Both the position numbers and the translations under genes were made by a program. Positions 36,341 through 44,653 of a DNA stretch of 64,000 bases are shown here, piece by piece. Within the stretch, counting starts at the first letter, position 1; every line of letters begins with the position of its first letter. Origin of the DNA: Bradyrhizobium sp. 1(2017) (GTDB taxonomy: Bacteria; Pseudomonadota; Alphaproteobacteria; Rhizobiales; Xanthobacteraceae); assembly GCF_011602485.2 (NCBI RefSeq), contig NZ_CP050022.2, positions 2,252,001 to 2,316,000 on the forward strand, written 5' to 3'. The notes under the pieces were generated by a model that was not told the DNA's origin, did no database searches, and saw only the letters and a program-made list of their open reading frames with translations.

Positions 36341-38071
36341 ATGCACGAGTTCATTCGCGACATCACTCTCTGTATTCTGTTCGCCTGGATGCTGGGTCTG
36401 CTCGCCCATTTTTCCCGGCAACCCCTGATCCTGGCCTACCTTGTCGCCGGCTTCTGCATAGGTCCCTTTGGCGCCGGGTGGGTCCACTCGCAAGAATCGA
36501 TCAGCGTCATCTCCGAGCTCGGCCTGATCTTTATGCTGTTCATGATCGGGCTTGAGATCGACCTCAAGAAGATCGTACGGGCGGGCAAGGTGATTCTGTT
36601 CGCGGCGGGCGGCCAGCTGCTCGGAGGCTGCCTGCTCGGGGTCCTGTTCTTCGTCGGAATCGGCCTGTCGCTGGGCGGCGGGCGTTTCGATGCGATCTAT
36701 CTCTGTGTCGCCTGCGCGTTGTCGAGCACGGTCATCATCGTCAAGGTGCTCTATGAGAAGCGCGAGCTGGACACGTTGCCGGGCCGCATCACGCTCGGCG
36801 TGCTGGTGCTCCAGGACATCTTCGCGATCCTGTTCCTGGCGGTGCAGCCGAGCCTCGCCAATCTGCAGGTCAGCGTCATCGTGCTCTCGATCGGCCGCGT
36901 CGCGGTGCTGGTCGCCGCCGCGCTGCTGGTTAGCCGCTACGTGCTGCCGCGCCTGTTCCATCAGATTGCCCGCCGCCCCGAGTTGATCTTGCTCGGCGCG
37001 CTGGCCTGGTGCTTTCTGGTCGCCGAGACCGCGGAGCGGCTGTCGCTGTCGCGCGAGATGGGCGCGCTGATCGCCGGCGTCTCGCTCTCGACCTTTCCTT
37101 ACGCGCTCGACGTCACCGCCAAGGTCACCACGCTCCGCGACTTCTTCATCACGCTGTTCTTCGTCACCCTCGGGATGACCATTCCCGTGCCCGGCCTCTC
37201 CGTGATCGGGCTCGCATTGATGATCGCGGCGTTCACGGTGGTGAGCCGCCTCGTGACCACCTTCACGCCGCTCTACCTGATGAAGCAGGGGCTGCGCGCG
37301 AGCCTGTTGCCGGCGCTCAACCTCGCGCAGATCTCCGAGTTCTCGCTTGTGGTGATCCAGACCGGCATCGCCGACCATCACATCGCGCCGGAGACGGCGA
37401 ACGCGGCCTCCTTCGCCTTCGTGGTGCTGGCCGTGCTTTCGACCTTCGTGATGACCCGCAGCGACGAGATCACCCGCTGGGCGATCGGTCCCTTGAAGCG
37501 GATCGGCCTGCGCGACCTCGATCACGGCAACGGTCATGGCGAAGATGGCCATGAGGGCGCCCATGGCGAGGCCCGCCGCATCGTCATTCTCGGCTTTTTC
37601 CGTGCGGCGAGCGCGCTTCTCGCCGAGATCGAGCGGCAGGCCCCGGTGCTGCTGGAGCAGATCACGGTGGTCGATTTCAACCCCAATGTGTACCAGACCC
37701 TGCTCTCGCGCGGCCTGCACGTGATCTATGGCGATATCAGCAATGTCGACACGCTGCTCCATGCCGGCGTCGGCAAGTCCGAGATGATCATTCTCAGCGT
37801 GCCGGATTCGCTGCTGAAGGGCGCCACCAACGAGAAGCTGGTCCGCCACGTCCGCGCGCTCAATCCCACTGCCCTGATCGTGGCGACTGCCGATCTCCTG
37901 GCCGATGTCGGCGAGCTCTACGAGGCCGGCGCCAGCTATGTCACCGTGACCCGGCTCAGCGACGCCCACGAGCTGTTTACGGTGATCGAGGCGGCCCAGG
38001 CCGGCCTTCTGGCCGACAAGCGTTCCGAGCTCGATCAGCGCCTCGGCGAGCGGCGCGAAGTGCTGCCCTGA
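36341..38071 (+). CDS. CPA2-family cation/proton antiporter with a TrkA-like C-terminal domain
   Basis: The 576-residue protein has about 12 membrane helices in the first 390 residues with CPA2 signatures (LILAYLVAGFCIGPFGAGWV, ALSSTVIIVKVL, LGVLVLQDIFAILFLAVQPS). A His-rich linker (DHGNGHGEDGHEGAHGE) precedes a C-terminal RCK/TrkA-N-type domain that starts RRIVILGFFRAASALLAEIE. The glycines of the usual GxGxxG are largely lost (GFFRAAS), so NAD binding may be altered. Kef-type proteins exchange K or Na for H and are gated by ligands on this domain. The gene stands alone on the plus strand. Confidence 0.88.
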   Translation: MHEFIRDITLCILFAWMLGLLAHFSRQPLILAYLVAGFCIGPFGAGWVHSQESISVISELGLIFMLFMIGLEIDLKKIVRAGKVILFAAGGQLLGGCLLGVLFFVGIGLSLGGGRFDAIYLCVACALSSTVIIVKVLYEKRELDTLPGRITLGVLVLQDIFAILFLAVQPSLANLQVSVIVLSIGRVAVLVAAALLVSRYVLPRLFHQIARRPELILLGALAWCFLVAETAERLSLSREMGALIAGVSLSTFPYALDVTAKVTTLRDFFITLFFVTLGMTIPVPGLSVIGLALMIAAFTVVSRLVTTFTPLYLMKQGLRASLLPALNLAQISEFSLVVIQTGIADHHIAPETANAASFAFVVLAVLSTFVMTRSDEITRWAIGPLKRIGLRDLDHGNGHGEDGHEGAHGEARRIVILGFFRAASALLAEIERQAPVLLEQITVVDFNPNVYQTLLSRGLHVIYGDISNVDTLLHAGVGKSEMIILSVPDSLLKGATNEKLVRHVRALNPTALIVATADLLADVGELYEAGASYVTVTRLSDAHELFTVIEAAQAGLLADKRSELDQRLGERREVLP

Positions 38072-38114
38072 CCGGCCCGGCCGCTTCCTCTCCGGCGCGC
38101 GGCACCTATATCCT

Positions 38115-38225
38115 TGGTATCTTCGGTGCAAGGGTGAACCACCCCGGCAGGCTTGCCGTCCGGCATAAGTGGTTGCGCTGGGAACACTAGCGCCCCGGCT
38201 CAAGTCCGGCTAAGCCTCCCGGCCA
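38115..38225 (+). promoter_or_regulatory. Candidate divergent FMN riboswitch-like leader before ribBA
   Basis: The 5' leader of the RibB gene contains CTTCGGTGCAAGGGTGAA and later CCCGGCTCAAGTCCGGC. These echo the FMN riboswitch cores CTTCGGGGCAGGGTGAA and GCCGACGGT-A-AGTCCGG. However, the 3' arm that would pair with the 5' end (GAAG) is not seen and the middle stems are shortened. It may be a diverged or decayed RFN element, or an unrelated structured leader. Confidence 0.35.
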
Positions 38226-38245
38226 TAACCGATAGAGATTGGGAA

Positions 38246-39322
38246 ATGCCCGATAGCGTTCAGGAAGTCTTGCAGGCCTTTGCCCGGGGCGAGCTCGTGG
38301 TCGTCACCGACGACGAGGATCGCGAGGGCGAGGGCGATCTGATCGTCGCCGCCTCGCTCTGCACCGCCGAGAAGATGGCGTTCATCATCCGCCACACCTC
38401 CGGCATCGTCTGCGCGCCCGTGACGACCGAGGACGCGCGCCGGCTGCGGCTCGATCCGATGGTCGCCCACAACGATTCCGCGCACACCACCGCGTTCACG
38501 GTCTCGATCGACTACAAGCCTGACGGCGGCACCGGCATCTCGGCCGAGGAGCGCGCCTCGTGCTGCCGGGCGCTGTCCAATCCCAATGTCGGCGCCAACG
38601 ATTTCGCGCGGCCCGGCCACATCTTCCCGCTGATCGCCAAGGACGGCGGCGTGCTCTTGCGCTCCGGCCATACCGAGGCCGCGGTCGATCTCTGCAAGCT
38701 TTCCGGCCTGCCGCCGGTCGGCGTCATCAGCGAGCTCATGAACGACGACGGCAGCGTGATGAAGGGGGAACAGGTTTCCCGCTTTGCCGCCCAGCACAAG
38801 CTCAAGCACGTCACCATCGCGGATATGATCGCCTACCGTCAGGCGCGCGAAAAGCTGATCGAGCGGGTTTCGACCTTCGTCACCGAGAGCCCGATCGGTC
38901 CCTTGCAGGGCTACGCCTATCGCTCCCCGTTCGATTCCATCGCCCATGTCGCCTTCGTCTACAACGGCGTCGGCGACGGCAAGAACGTGCTGACGCGCTT
39001 CCACAAGCCCAACATCGTCAAGGACACCTTTACCGGCCACAAGCGCATGGCAGTGGTGCTCGAGCACTTCAAGAAATCCGGTCGTGGCGTCCTGGTTTAC
39101 TTGCGCGACGGCGCAGCCGGTGTTCCCGTGTCACCGCTGCCCGACGAGAGCGCGACCGAGGCGGACCGCAACCGGCAATGGCGCGAGGTCGGCGTCGGCG
39201 CGCAGATCCTGCGTGACCTTGGCGTCACCTCGATCCGGCATCTCACCTCCTCGGTGCACGACTACAAGGGCTTGTCGGGCTTCGGCATCGAGATCGTCGC
39301 CAACGAGCAGCTCGAAGGCTAG
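38246..39322 (+). CDS. ribBA: 3,4-dihydroxy-2-butanone-4-phosphate synthase fused to a degenerate GTP cyclohydrolase II domain
   Basis: The N-terminal half (about 1-205) is a complete RibB. It has DDEDREGEGDLIVAAS, TSGIVCAPVT, HTTAFTVSID, TGISAEERA, FARPGHIFPLIAKDGGVLLR and GHTEAAVDLCKLSGLPPVGV. It makes the 4-carbon riboflavin precursor from ribulose 5-phosphate. The C-terminal half resembles RibA (ESPIGPLQGYAYRSPFDSIA, YKGLSGFGIEIV) but lacks the zinc cysteines of GTP cyclohydrolase II. The second activity is therefore probably lost and must come from another gene. The ATG at 38246 follows GGGAA; an upstream ATG frame at 38153 covers the leader. Cytosolic. Confidence 0.9.
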   Translation: MPDSVQEVLQAFARGELVVVTDDEDREGEGDLIVAASLCTAEKMAFIIRHTSGIVCAPVTTEDARRLRLDPMVAHNDSAHTTAFTVSIDYKPDGGTGISAEERASCCRALSNPNVGANDFARPGHIFPLIAKDGGVLLRSGHTEAAVDLCKLSGLPPVGVISELMNDDGSVMKGEQVSRFAAQHKLKHVTIADMIAYRQAREKLIERVSTFVTESPIGPLQGYAYRSPFDSIAHVAFVYNGVGDGKNVLTRFHKPNIVKDTFTGHKRMAVVLEHFKKSGRGVLVYLRDGAAGVPVSPLPDESATEADRNRQWREVGVGAQILRDLGVTSIRHLTSSVHDYKGLSGFGIEIVANEQLEG

Positions 39323-39326
39323 CGCT

Positions 39327-39424
39327 GTCATTCCGGACCGGCGCTGAAAGCGCCGGACCCGGACTCTCGATGTTGCAGACGAGGAGATTCCGGGGTTCGA
39401 CGCTTCGCGTTGTCCCGGAATGAC
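39327..39424. repeat. Dispersed palindromic repeat, GTCATTCCGG family, copy 1
   Basis: GTCATTCCGG at 39327-39336 and CCGGAATGAC at 39415-39424 are perfect inverted ends. Internal inverted segments GGCGCT-GAA-AGCGCC and others lie between them. It starts 5 bases after the ribBA stop. Related copies lie at 40736-40839 and 41783-41886, with a one-ended piece at 55439. Confidence 0.8.
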
Positions 39425-39509
39425 TGAACAGGATGCAATTGCACTTGTTGCCGCGGCGCTTTAATTTGTCGGGCAAATTTTGACGGAACCAGACGCGAAA
39501 GGACGTTTC

Positions 39510-40724
39510 ATGAGCGTGCGCCCTCAGACCAAGGACAAGCCGGCTGCGGCTTCTTTCCAGTGGGACGATCCGTTCCTGCTCGACGAGCAGCTCACCGAAG
39601 ACGAGCGCATGGTGCGCGACACCGCCCGCGCCTATGCCCAGGACAAGCTGCTGCCGCGTGTCTCCAAGGCCTATCTCGAAGAGAAGACCGATCGCGAGAT
39701 ATTCAACGAGATGGGCGAGCTCGGCCTGATCGGCATCACGCTGCCCGAGGAATATGGCTGCGCCAATGCGAGCTACGTCGCCTATGGCCTCGTCGCGCGC
39801 GAGATCGAGCGGGTCGATTCCGGCTACCGCTCGATGAATTCGGTGCAGTCCTCGCTGGTGATGTATCCGATCTACGCCTATGGCGACGAGAACCAGCGCA
39901 AGAAGTACCTGCCGAAGCTCGCCAGCGGCGAATGGGTCGGCTGCTTCGGCCTGACCGAGCCGGACGCCGGCTCCGATCCGGCGGGCATGAAAACCCGCGC
40001 CGAGAAGGTGGCTGACGGTTATCGCCTGACCGGCAGCAAGATGTGGATCTCGAACGCGCCGATCGCCGACGTGTTCGTGGTCTGGGCCAAGTCGGCGGCG
40101 CACGACAACCAGATCCGCGGCTTCGTGCTGGAGAAGGGCATGAAGGGCCTCTCCGCGCCGAAGATCGGCGGCAAGCTCTCGCTTCGCGCCTCCATCACGG
40201 GTGAGGTCGTGATGGACGGCGTCGTGGTTCCGGAAGACGCCTTGCTGCCCAACGTCTCCGGTCTCAAGGGTCCGTTCGGCTGCCTCAACCGCGCCCGCTA
40301 CGGCATCTCCTGGGGTGCGCTCGGCGCCGCCGAGGACTGCATGCATCGCGCCCGCCAGTACACGCTCGACCGCAAGCAGTTCGGCAAGCCGCTCGCGGCG
40401 ACCCAGCTCGTGCAGAAGAAGCTCGCAGACATGGAGACCGAGATTGCGCTGGGCCTGCAGGGCTCGCTTCGGGTCGGCCGCCTGATGGACGAGGGCAAGT
40501 TCGCGCCCGAGATGATCTCGATCATGAAGCGCAACAATTGCGGCAAGGCGCTCGACATCGCCCGCACCGCCCGCGACATGCACGGCGGCAACGGCATCTC
40601 GATCGAGTACCACGTGATGCGCCACGTCCATAACCTCGAGACGGTCAACACCTACGAGGGGACCCACGACGTTCACGCCCTGATCCTGGGCCGCGCGATC
40701 ACGGGCATTCAGGCGTTTTTCTAA
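39510..40724 (+). CDS. gcdH: Glutaryl-CoA dehydrogenase (acyl-CoA dehydrogenase family)
   Basis: The 404-residue flavoenzyme shows the acyl-CoA dehydrogenase fold, with [20 protein letters not shown] and [20 protein letters not shown]. The catalytic Glu lies in [20 protein letters not shown], which is nearly diagnostic of glutaryl-CoA dehydrogenase rather than other members. It converts glutaryl-CoA to crotonyl-CoA and CO2 in lysine, tryptophan and benzoate catabolism, using FAD and ETF. The ATG at 39510 follows AAAGGA; a start at 39480 in the same frame is weaker. Repeats flank the gene on both sides. Confidence 0.93.
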   Translation: MSVRPQTKDKPAAASFQWDDPFLLDEQLTEDERMVRDTARAYAQDKLLPRVSKAYLEEKTDREIFNEMGELGLIGITLPEEYGCANASYVAYGLVAREIERVDSGYRSMNSVQSSLVMYPIYAYGDENQRKKYLPKLASGEWVGCFGLTEPDAGSDPAGMKTRAEKVADGYRLTGSKMWISNAPIADVFVVWAKSAAHDNQIRGFVLEKGMKGLSAPKIGGKLSLRASITGEVVMDGVVVPEDALLPNVSGLKGPFGCLNRARYGISWGALGAAEDCMHRARQYTLDRKQFGKPLAATQLVQKKLADMETEIALGLQGSLRVGRLMDEGKFAPEMISIMKRNNCGKALDIARTARDMHGGNGISIEYHVMRHVHNLETVNTYEGTHDVHALILGRAITGIQAFF

Positions 40725-40735
40725 CCACGTCTTCT

Positions 40736-40839
40736 GTCATTCCGGGGCGCGCGAAGCGCGAACTCAGGTGCGCAATTGCGCACCTGAGAATCTCGGGCCG
40801 TATCGCGAGTCTGGCCCTCGCGGGCCATCCCGGAATGAC
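40736..40839. repeat. Dispersed palindromic repeat, GTCATTCCGG family, copy 2
   Basis: GTCATTCCGG (40736-40745) and CCGGAATGAC (40830-40839) are perfect inverted ends. Inside are smaller palindromes such as CAGGTGCGCAATTGCGCACC followed by TG. The copy sits directly after gcdH and 22 bases before the next ATG, so it is transcribed across. Confidence 0.85.
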
Positions 40840-40861
40840 GTCAAAGAACAAAGAAGAAGCC

Positions 40862-41779
40862 ATGTCCGACAACGACGACGTTCCGTTCAACCGCAACTTT
40901 CCGCTGAAGCCTGGAATCGTCGAGGAAGTCCGCCCCGGCGTGCGGCGCGTGCTCTGTAACAATCCGAGCCCGTTCACCTTCACCGGCACGGTCAGCTACA
41001 TCGTCGGCACCGGCAACGTCGCGATCATCGACCCCGGCCCGGACGATGCGGCGCATGCGGCAGCACTGCTCGATGCCGTGCGCGGCGAGACGGTGAGCCA
41101 CATCTTCGTCACCCACACCCACCGCGACCATTCGCCGAATACCGCGCGGATCAAGCAGGCGACCGGCGCGCCCGTCTATGCCGAAGGCCCGCACCGCGCC
41201 TCGCGTCCGCGTTTCGAAAGCGAGAAACATAACCCGGAATCCGGTGCCGACCGCGACTTCGCCCCCGATATCAGGATCGCGCATGGCGACGTCGTCGAAG
41301 GCGATGGCTGGCGGCTCGAGGCGGTGGCAACGCCCGGCCACACCGCCAACCATCTCGCCTTCGCCTGGTTCGAGCGGAAGTTCAACTTCGTCGGCGATCA
41401 CGTGATGGGCTGGTCGACCTCGATCGTAGCGCCGCCCGACGGCTCGATGACCGACTATATGGACTCGCTCGATCGCCTTGCCGCGCGTGAGGAGGATCTC
41501 TACTTCTCCGGCCACGGCCCCGAGATCCCCGACGGCCCGCGCTTCGTGCGCTTCCTGATCCGTCATCGCAAGGCGCGTGAAGCTTCGATCCTGCATCGCC
41601 TCGCCAAGGGCGAGACCGACATCCCGACCATGGTGCGCGCGATCTATATCGGCATCGATCCCCGGCTCACGACGGCGGCCGGCTATTCCGTTCTGGCGCA
41701 TCTGGAAGATCTGGTCGCGCGCGGCGTGGTGGCAACGGACGGCGATCCCGTCATCGGCGGGTCGTATCGGATGGCTTAG
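40862..41779 (+). CDS. Metallo-beta-lactamase-fold hydrolase (LACTB2-like)
   Basis: The 305-residue protein has the binuclear zinc motif THTHRDHSPN, HGDVV, ATPGHTANHLAF, FVGDHVMGWS and SGHGPEIPDGP. A C-terminal winged-helix-like region of about 60 residues follows (HRLAKGETDIPTMVRAIYIG, AAGYSVLAHLEDLVARGVV). This is the LACTB2/beta-lactamase-like arrangement seen in ribonuclease- or thioesterase-type hydrolases. It begins 138 bases after gcdH on the same strand, so co-transcription is possible. Substrate unknown. Confidence 0.88.
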   Translation: MSDNDDVPFNRNFPLKPGIVEEVRPGVRRVLCNNPSPFTFTGTVSYIVGTGNVAIIDPGPDDAAHAAALLDAVRGETVSHIFVTHTHRDHSPNTARIKQATGAPVYAEGPHRASRPRFESEKHNPESGADRDFAPDIRIAHGDVVEGDGWRLEAVATPGHTANHLAFAWFERKFNFVGDHVMGWSTSIVAPPDGSMTDYMDSLDRLAAREEDLYFSGHGPEIPDGPRFVRFLIRHRKAREASILHRLAKGETDIPTMVRAIYIGIDPRLTTAAGYSVLAHLEDLVARGVVATDGDPVIGGSYRMA

Positions 41780-41782
41780 CTC

Positions 41783-41886
41783 GTCATTCCGGGGCGCGTC
41801 AGCGCGAACCCGGAATCCATCGGGCCGCAGCATTGGTGTGGATGAATGGATTCCGAGCTCGGTCCTGCGGACCGCCCCGGATTGAC
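41783..41886. repeat. Dispersed palindromic repeat, GTCATTCCGG family, copy 3
   Basis: GTCATTCCGG opens 3 bases after the MBL gene stop. The far end reads CCGGATTGAC, one base off a perfect inverted copy of the start. The element fills the space between convergent genes. Confidence 0.75.
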
Positions 41887-41895
41887 GCTAGCGCG

Positions 41896-42750
41896 TCACT
41901 TCTTCACCGTCTTCGCCGGCGCCTTGGGCGGTGCGACCGGCGTCTTCTTCACCGGCTTCAGCGCATCGGCATCGGCAGCCGTGTTGAGATCCTCGATGAA
42001 TTTCTTGACGCGGGCGGCATTGCTGCCGAGGTCGCTGTCGAAATAGCGCGAGGAGGAGCGGATATCGACGCGGGAATCCTCGCCATCGGCCACGACCCGT
42101 ATCGAGACGTCCTCGCGGAAACCCATGATCGGCGTGCGCGCCACCGCCTCGATGCGGCCGATCCGTCGCGGCGGCTGCGGCGCGCGCTCGTCGATGACGA
42201 GCCATTTGCGCTTGTTGACGAGCTGGCGCGCGATCGCATAGGCGCGGTCGACCGGGATCTCCAGCTCGATCGGCTCGATGTCGGGATAGAACTGGCGCTG
42301 TTGTTCAGCCGAATAGAGGCCGGCATAGACCGCGGTGTTGGTGCCGTCGCCGGTGCGTACGGGCGCCAGCGCGTCGAAGCGCGGCGGGTCGATCGGGTTG
42401 GTGGTGATGTCGTGGATCGCCGGCAGCTTGCGATATTGCAGGGCGAGATAGGCGGGATAAGCGAGGATCAACGCATTGATCAGGAAAGCGAGCAGGATAC
42501 GCCCCATGCCACGCGAGCCGTTCTGCCAGATCGCGGCAAAGCCGGCGAGCCCGACCAGAATCGAGAGGCCGGCGATCACGAGCCCGCCGAAGAAGGTCAT
42601 CAGCGCCGGCTTCATCTCCAGGAAGTCGAAGCGGACGATGATGATCGAGACCACGACCGCCACCACCGCGAACACGGCCAGATTGCGCGCCCAGGTCGCG
42701 AGGCTGGACACGGGCTCCGACTGGTAGGGAGCGGAAAACCTGCGGGCCAT
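41896..42750 (-). CDS. DUF1499 membrane protein
   Basis: The 284-residue protein starts MARRFSAPYQSEPVSSLATW. It has three N-terminal membrane helices (about 20-38, 46-70, 78-100). The soluble DUF1499-like domain has TNPIDPPRFDALA, IEPIELEIPVDRAYAIARQL and MGFREDVSIRVVADGEDSRV plus DIRSSSRYFDSDLGSNAARV. The pattern Y-x-D-x-G-x-N-x-x-R is diagnostic. A Lys/Pro-rich tail ends the protein. The start at 42750 begins the conserved part. Function unknown; an inner-membrane location is predicted. Confidence 0.85.
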   Translation of the reverse strand: MARRFSAPYQSEPVSSLATWARNLAVFAVVAVVVSIIIVRFDFLEMKPALMTFFGGLVIAGLSILVGLAGFAAIWQNGSRGMGRILLAFLINALILAYPAYLALQYRKLPAIHDITTNPIDPPRFDALAPVRTGDGTNTAVYAGLYSAEQQRQFYPDIEPIELEIPVDRAYAIARQLVNKRKWLVIDERAPQPPRRIGRIEAVARTPIMGFREDVSIRVVADGEDSRVDIRSSSRYFDSDLGSNAARVKKFIEDLNTAADADALKPVKKTPVAPPKAPAKTVKK

Positions 42751-42861
42751 CGGGTTAAGCTCTGCCGGGGTCTGGGAGGTGGCGCCGGCCGATCTGGCGC
42801 GACGATGTGCCGTTGAGACCACGGCCGGAGGCCAAATTCAAGGGTTCCGCCACCCATCTCG

Positions 42862-42949
42862 CCGTCATGGCCGGGCTTGACCCGGCCATCCACGCCTATC
42901 TTTTCCGCGGTCGATATGTGGATGCCCGGGTCACGCCCGGGCACGACGC
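42862..42949. repeat. Dispersed palindromic repeat, GTCATGGCCGGG family, copy 2
   Basis: The element begins CCGTCATGGCCGGGCTTGAC and closes GGATGCCCGGGTCACGCCCG then GGCACGACG. GCCATCCACGCC in the middle matches the copy at 32245-32331. It lies between a divergent and a convergent gene end. Confidence 0.8.
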
Positions 42950-42959
42950 CCGTCAGGAA

Positions 42960-44588
42960 CTACGCCGCCGCGTTCGGGAAGCGGTAATCCTTGAACTGGT
43001 CGCGCAGCGCGGTCTTCAGGATCTTGCCCGTCGCGGTATGCGGGATGCCTTCGACGAAGGCGACGTCGTCCGGCATCCACCATTTGGCGATCTTGCCGTC
43101 CATGAACTTCAGGATGTCCTCGCGCGTGGCCTGCTGGCCCTGCTTGAGCTGCACGATCAGCAGCGGCCGCTCGTCCCATTTGGGGTGGAACACGCCGATC
43201 ACGGCGGCTTCCGCGACGGCGGGATGGCCGACCGCGAGGTTTTCGAGGTCAATCGAGGAAATCCATTCGCCGCCGGACTTGATCACGTCCTTGGAGCGGT
43301 CGGTGATCCGCATGTAGCCGTCCTCGTCGATGGTCGAGACGTCGCCGGTGTCGAAGAAGCCGTCCTCGTCGAGGATGTTGGCATCGACCCGGTAGTAGGC
43401 CTTGGCGACGGCCGGGCCGGAGACCTTGAGACGGCCGAAGGTCTTGCCGTCCCACGGCAGCTCCTTGCCGGCATCGTCCGTGATCTTCATCTCGACCGCG
43501 AAGGGCGCATAGCCCTGCATCTGGAGCACGTCGAGCCTGGCATCGCCGGTTGCGTTCTGGAACGGCGGCTTCAGCGCCGCGACGCTGCCGATCGGGCTCA
43601 TCTCGGTCATGCCCCAGGCGTGGCGCACGTTCGAGCCCATGTCGAGGAACGCCTTGATCATCGAGCGCGGCATCGCCGAGCCGCCGCAGATCACCATCTT
43701 CAGTTCGGGCAGCTTCAGATTGTTCGCAGCCATGTGCTGGAGCAGCATCAGCCACACCGTCGGCACGCCCGCGGTGTGCGTCACCTTCTCGGTCGAGAGC
43801 AGCTCGTACACCGAGGCGCCGTCGAGCTTGGCGCCGGGCATCACCAGCTTGGTGCCCTGCGAGGGCGCGGAGAAGGCGATGCCCCAGCTGTTGGCATGGA
43901 ACAGCGGAACCACCGGCAGCATTGTCTCGGACGCGCTGGTACCGAGCGCGTCGACATTGTTGGCCATCAGCGCGTGCAGCACGTTGGAGCGATGCGAATA
44001 CAGCACACCCTTCGGATCGCCGGTGGTGCCGGACGTGTAGCACATGGCGGCTGCCGTGTTCTCGTCAAAGTCCTTCCATTTGAATTTGCCGTCGGCCTGC
44101 GCGATCCAGTCCTCGTAGGCCACCACATTCTTCAGCGTGGTCTGCGGCATGTGCGCCTTGTCGGTGAGCACGACGTAGCGTTCCACGCTCGGCAGCTTGT
44201 CGGCGATCTTCTCCAGGATCGGAATGAAGGTGAGGTCGGTCACCACGATGCGGTCCTGCGCATGGTTGACGATCCAGGCGATCTGCTCGGGGAAAAGGCG
44301 AGGATTGACGGTATGGCAGATGGCGCCGATCCCCATGATGCCGTACCACACCTCGAGATGGCGCCAGGTGTTCCAGGCGATCGTTGCGACGCGGTCGCCG
44401 AGCTTGATGTTGTCGCGCTCCAGCATCTGCGAGACCTTGAGCGCGCGCCCGTGGATTTCGGCGTAGTTGGTACGATGGATCGGTCCCTCGACCGACCGCG
44501 TGACCACCTCCTGCTTGCCATGAATCCTGGCAGCGTGTTCGATGATCCGGTGGCAGAGCAGGGGCCAATCTTGCATCAAACCGAGCAT
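42960..44588 (-). CDS. Medium/long-chain acyl-CoA ligase (AMP-dependent synthetase, AlkK-like)
   Basis: The 542-residue protein has the adenylate-forming motifs YTSGTTGDPKGVLYSHRS, GMTEMSPIGSVA, ADR-type TDRSKDVIKSGGEWISSIDL and the catalytic Lys in HTATGKILKTALRDQFKDYR. It activates carboxylic acids with ATP and CoA. It resembles AlkK and other medium- to long-chain fatty acyl-CoA ligases rather than acetyl-CoA synthetase. The start at 44588 follows GGAGGAACG. It is divergent from the extensin-like gene; the nearby gcdH and the enoyl-CoA hydratase at the window end are separate units. Confidence 0.9.
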   Translation of the reverse strand: MLGLMQDWPLLCHRIIEHAARIHGKQEVVTRSVEGPIHRTNYAEIHGRALKVSQMLERDNIKLGDRVATIAWNTWRHLEVWYGIMGIGAICHTVNPRLFPEQIAWIVNHAQDRIVVTDLTFIPILEKIADKLPSVERYVVLTDKAHMPQTTLKNVVAYEDWIAQADGKFKWKDFDENTAAAMCYTSGTTGDPKGVLYSHRSNVLHALMANNVDALGTSASETMLPVVPLFHANSWGIAFSAPSQGTKLVMPGAKLDGASVYELLSTEKVTHTAGVPTVWLMLLQHMAANNLKLPELKMVICGGSAMPRSMIKAFLDMGSNVRHAWGMTEMSPIGSVAALKPPFQNATGDARLDVLQMQGYAPFAVEMKITDDAGKELPWDGKTFGRLKVSGPAVAKAYYRVDANILDEDGFFDTGDVSTIDEDGYMRITDRSKDVIKSGGEWISSIDLENLAVGHPAVAEAAVIGVFHPKWDERPLLIVQLKQGQQATREDILKFMDGKIAKWWMPDDVAFVEGIPHTATGKILKTALRDQFKDYRFPNAAA

Positions 44589-44653
44589 TCTCACGTTCCT
44601 CCGAGAAGTCGCTGGGCGCGTTATCGCTCTCAGCGTTGGGCCAAAGAATTGTC

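Noticed and set aside
36263..38203. A 646-codon minus-strand frame over the antiporter
   Set aside because: It is antisense to a clear membrane protein and rich in Gln/Arg/Asp as expected for the complement of hydrophobic codons.
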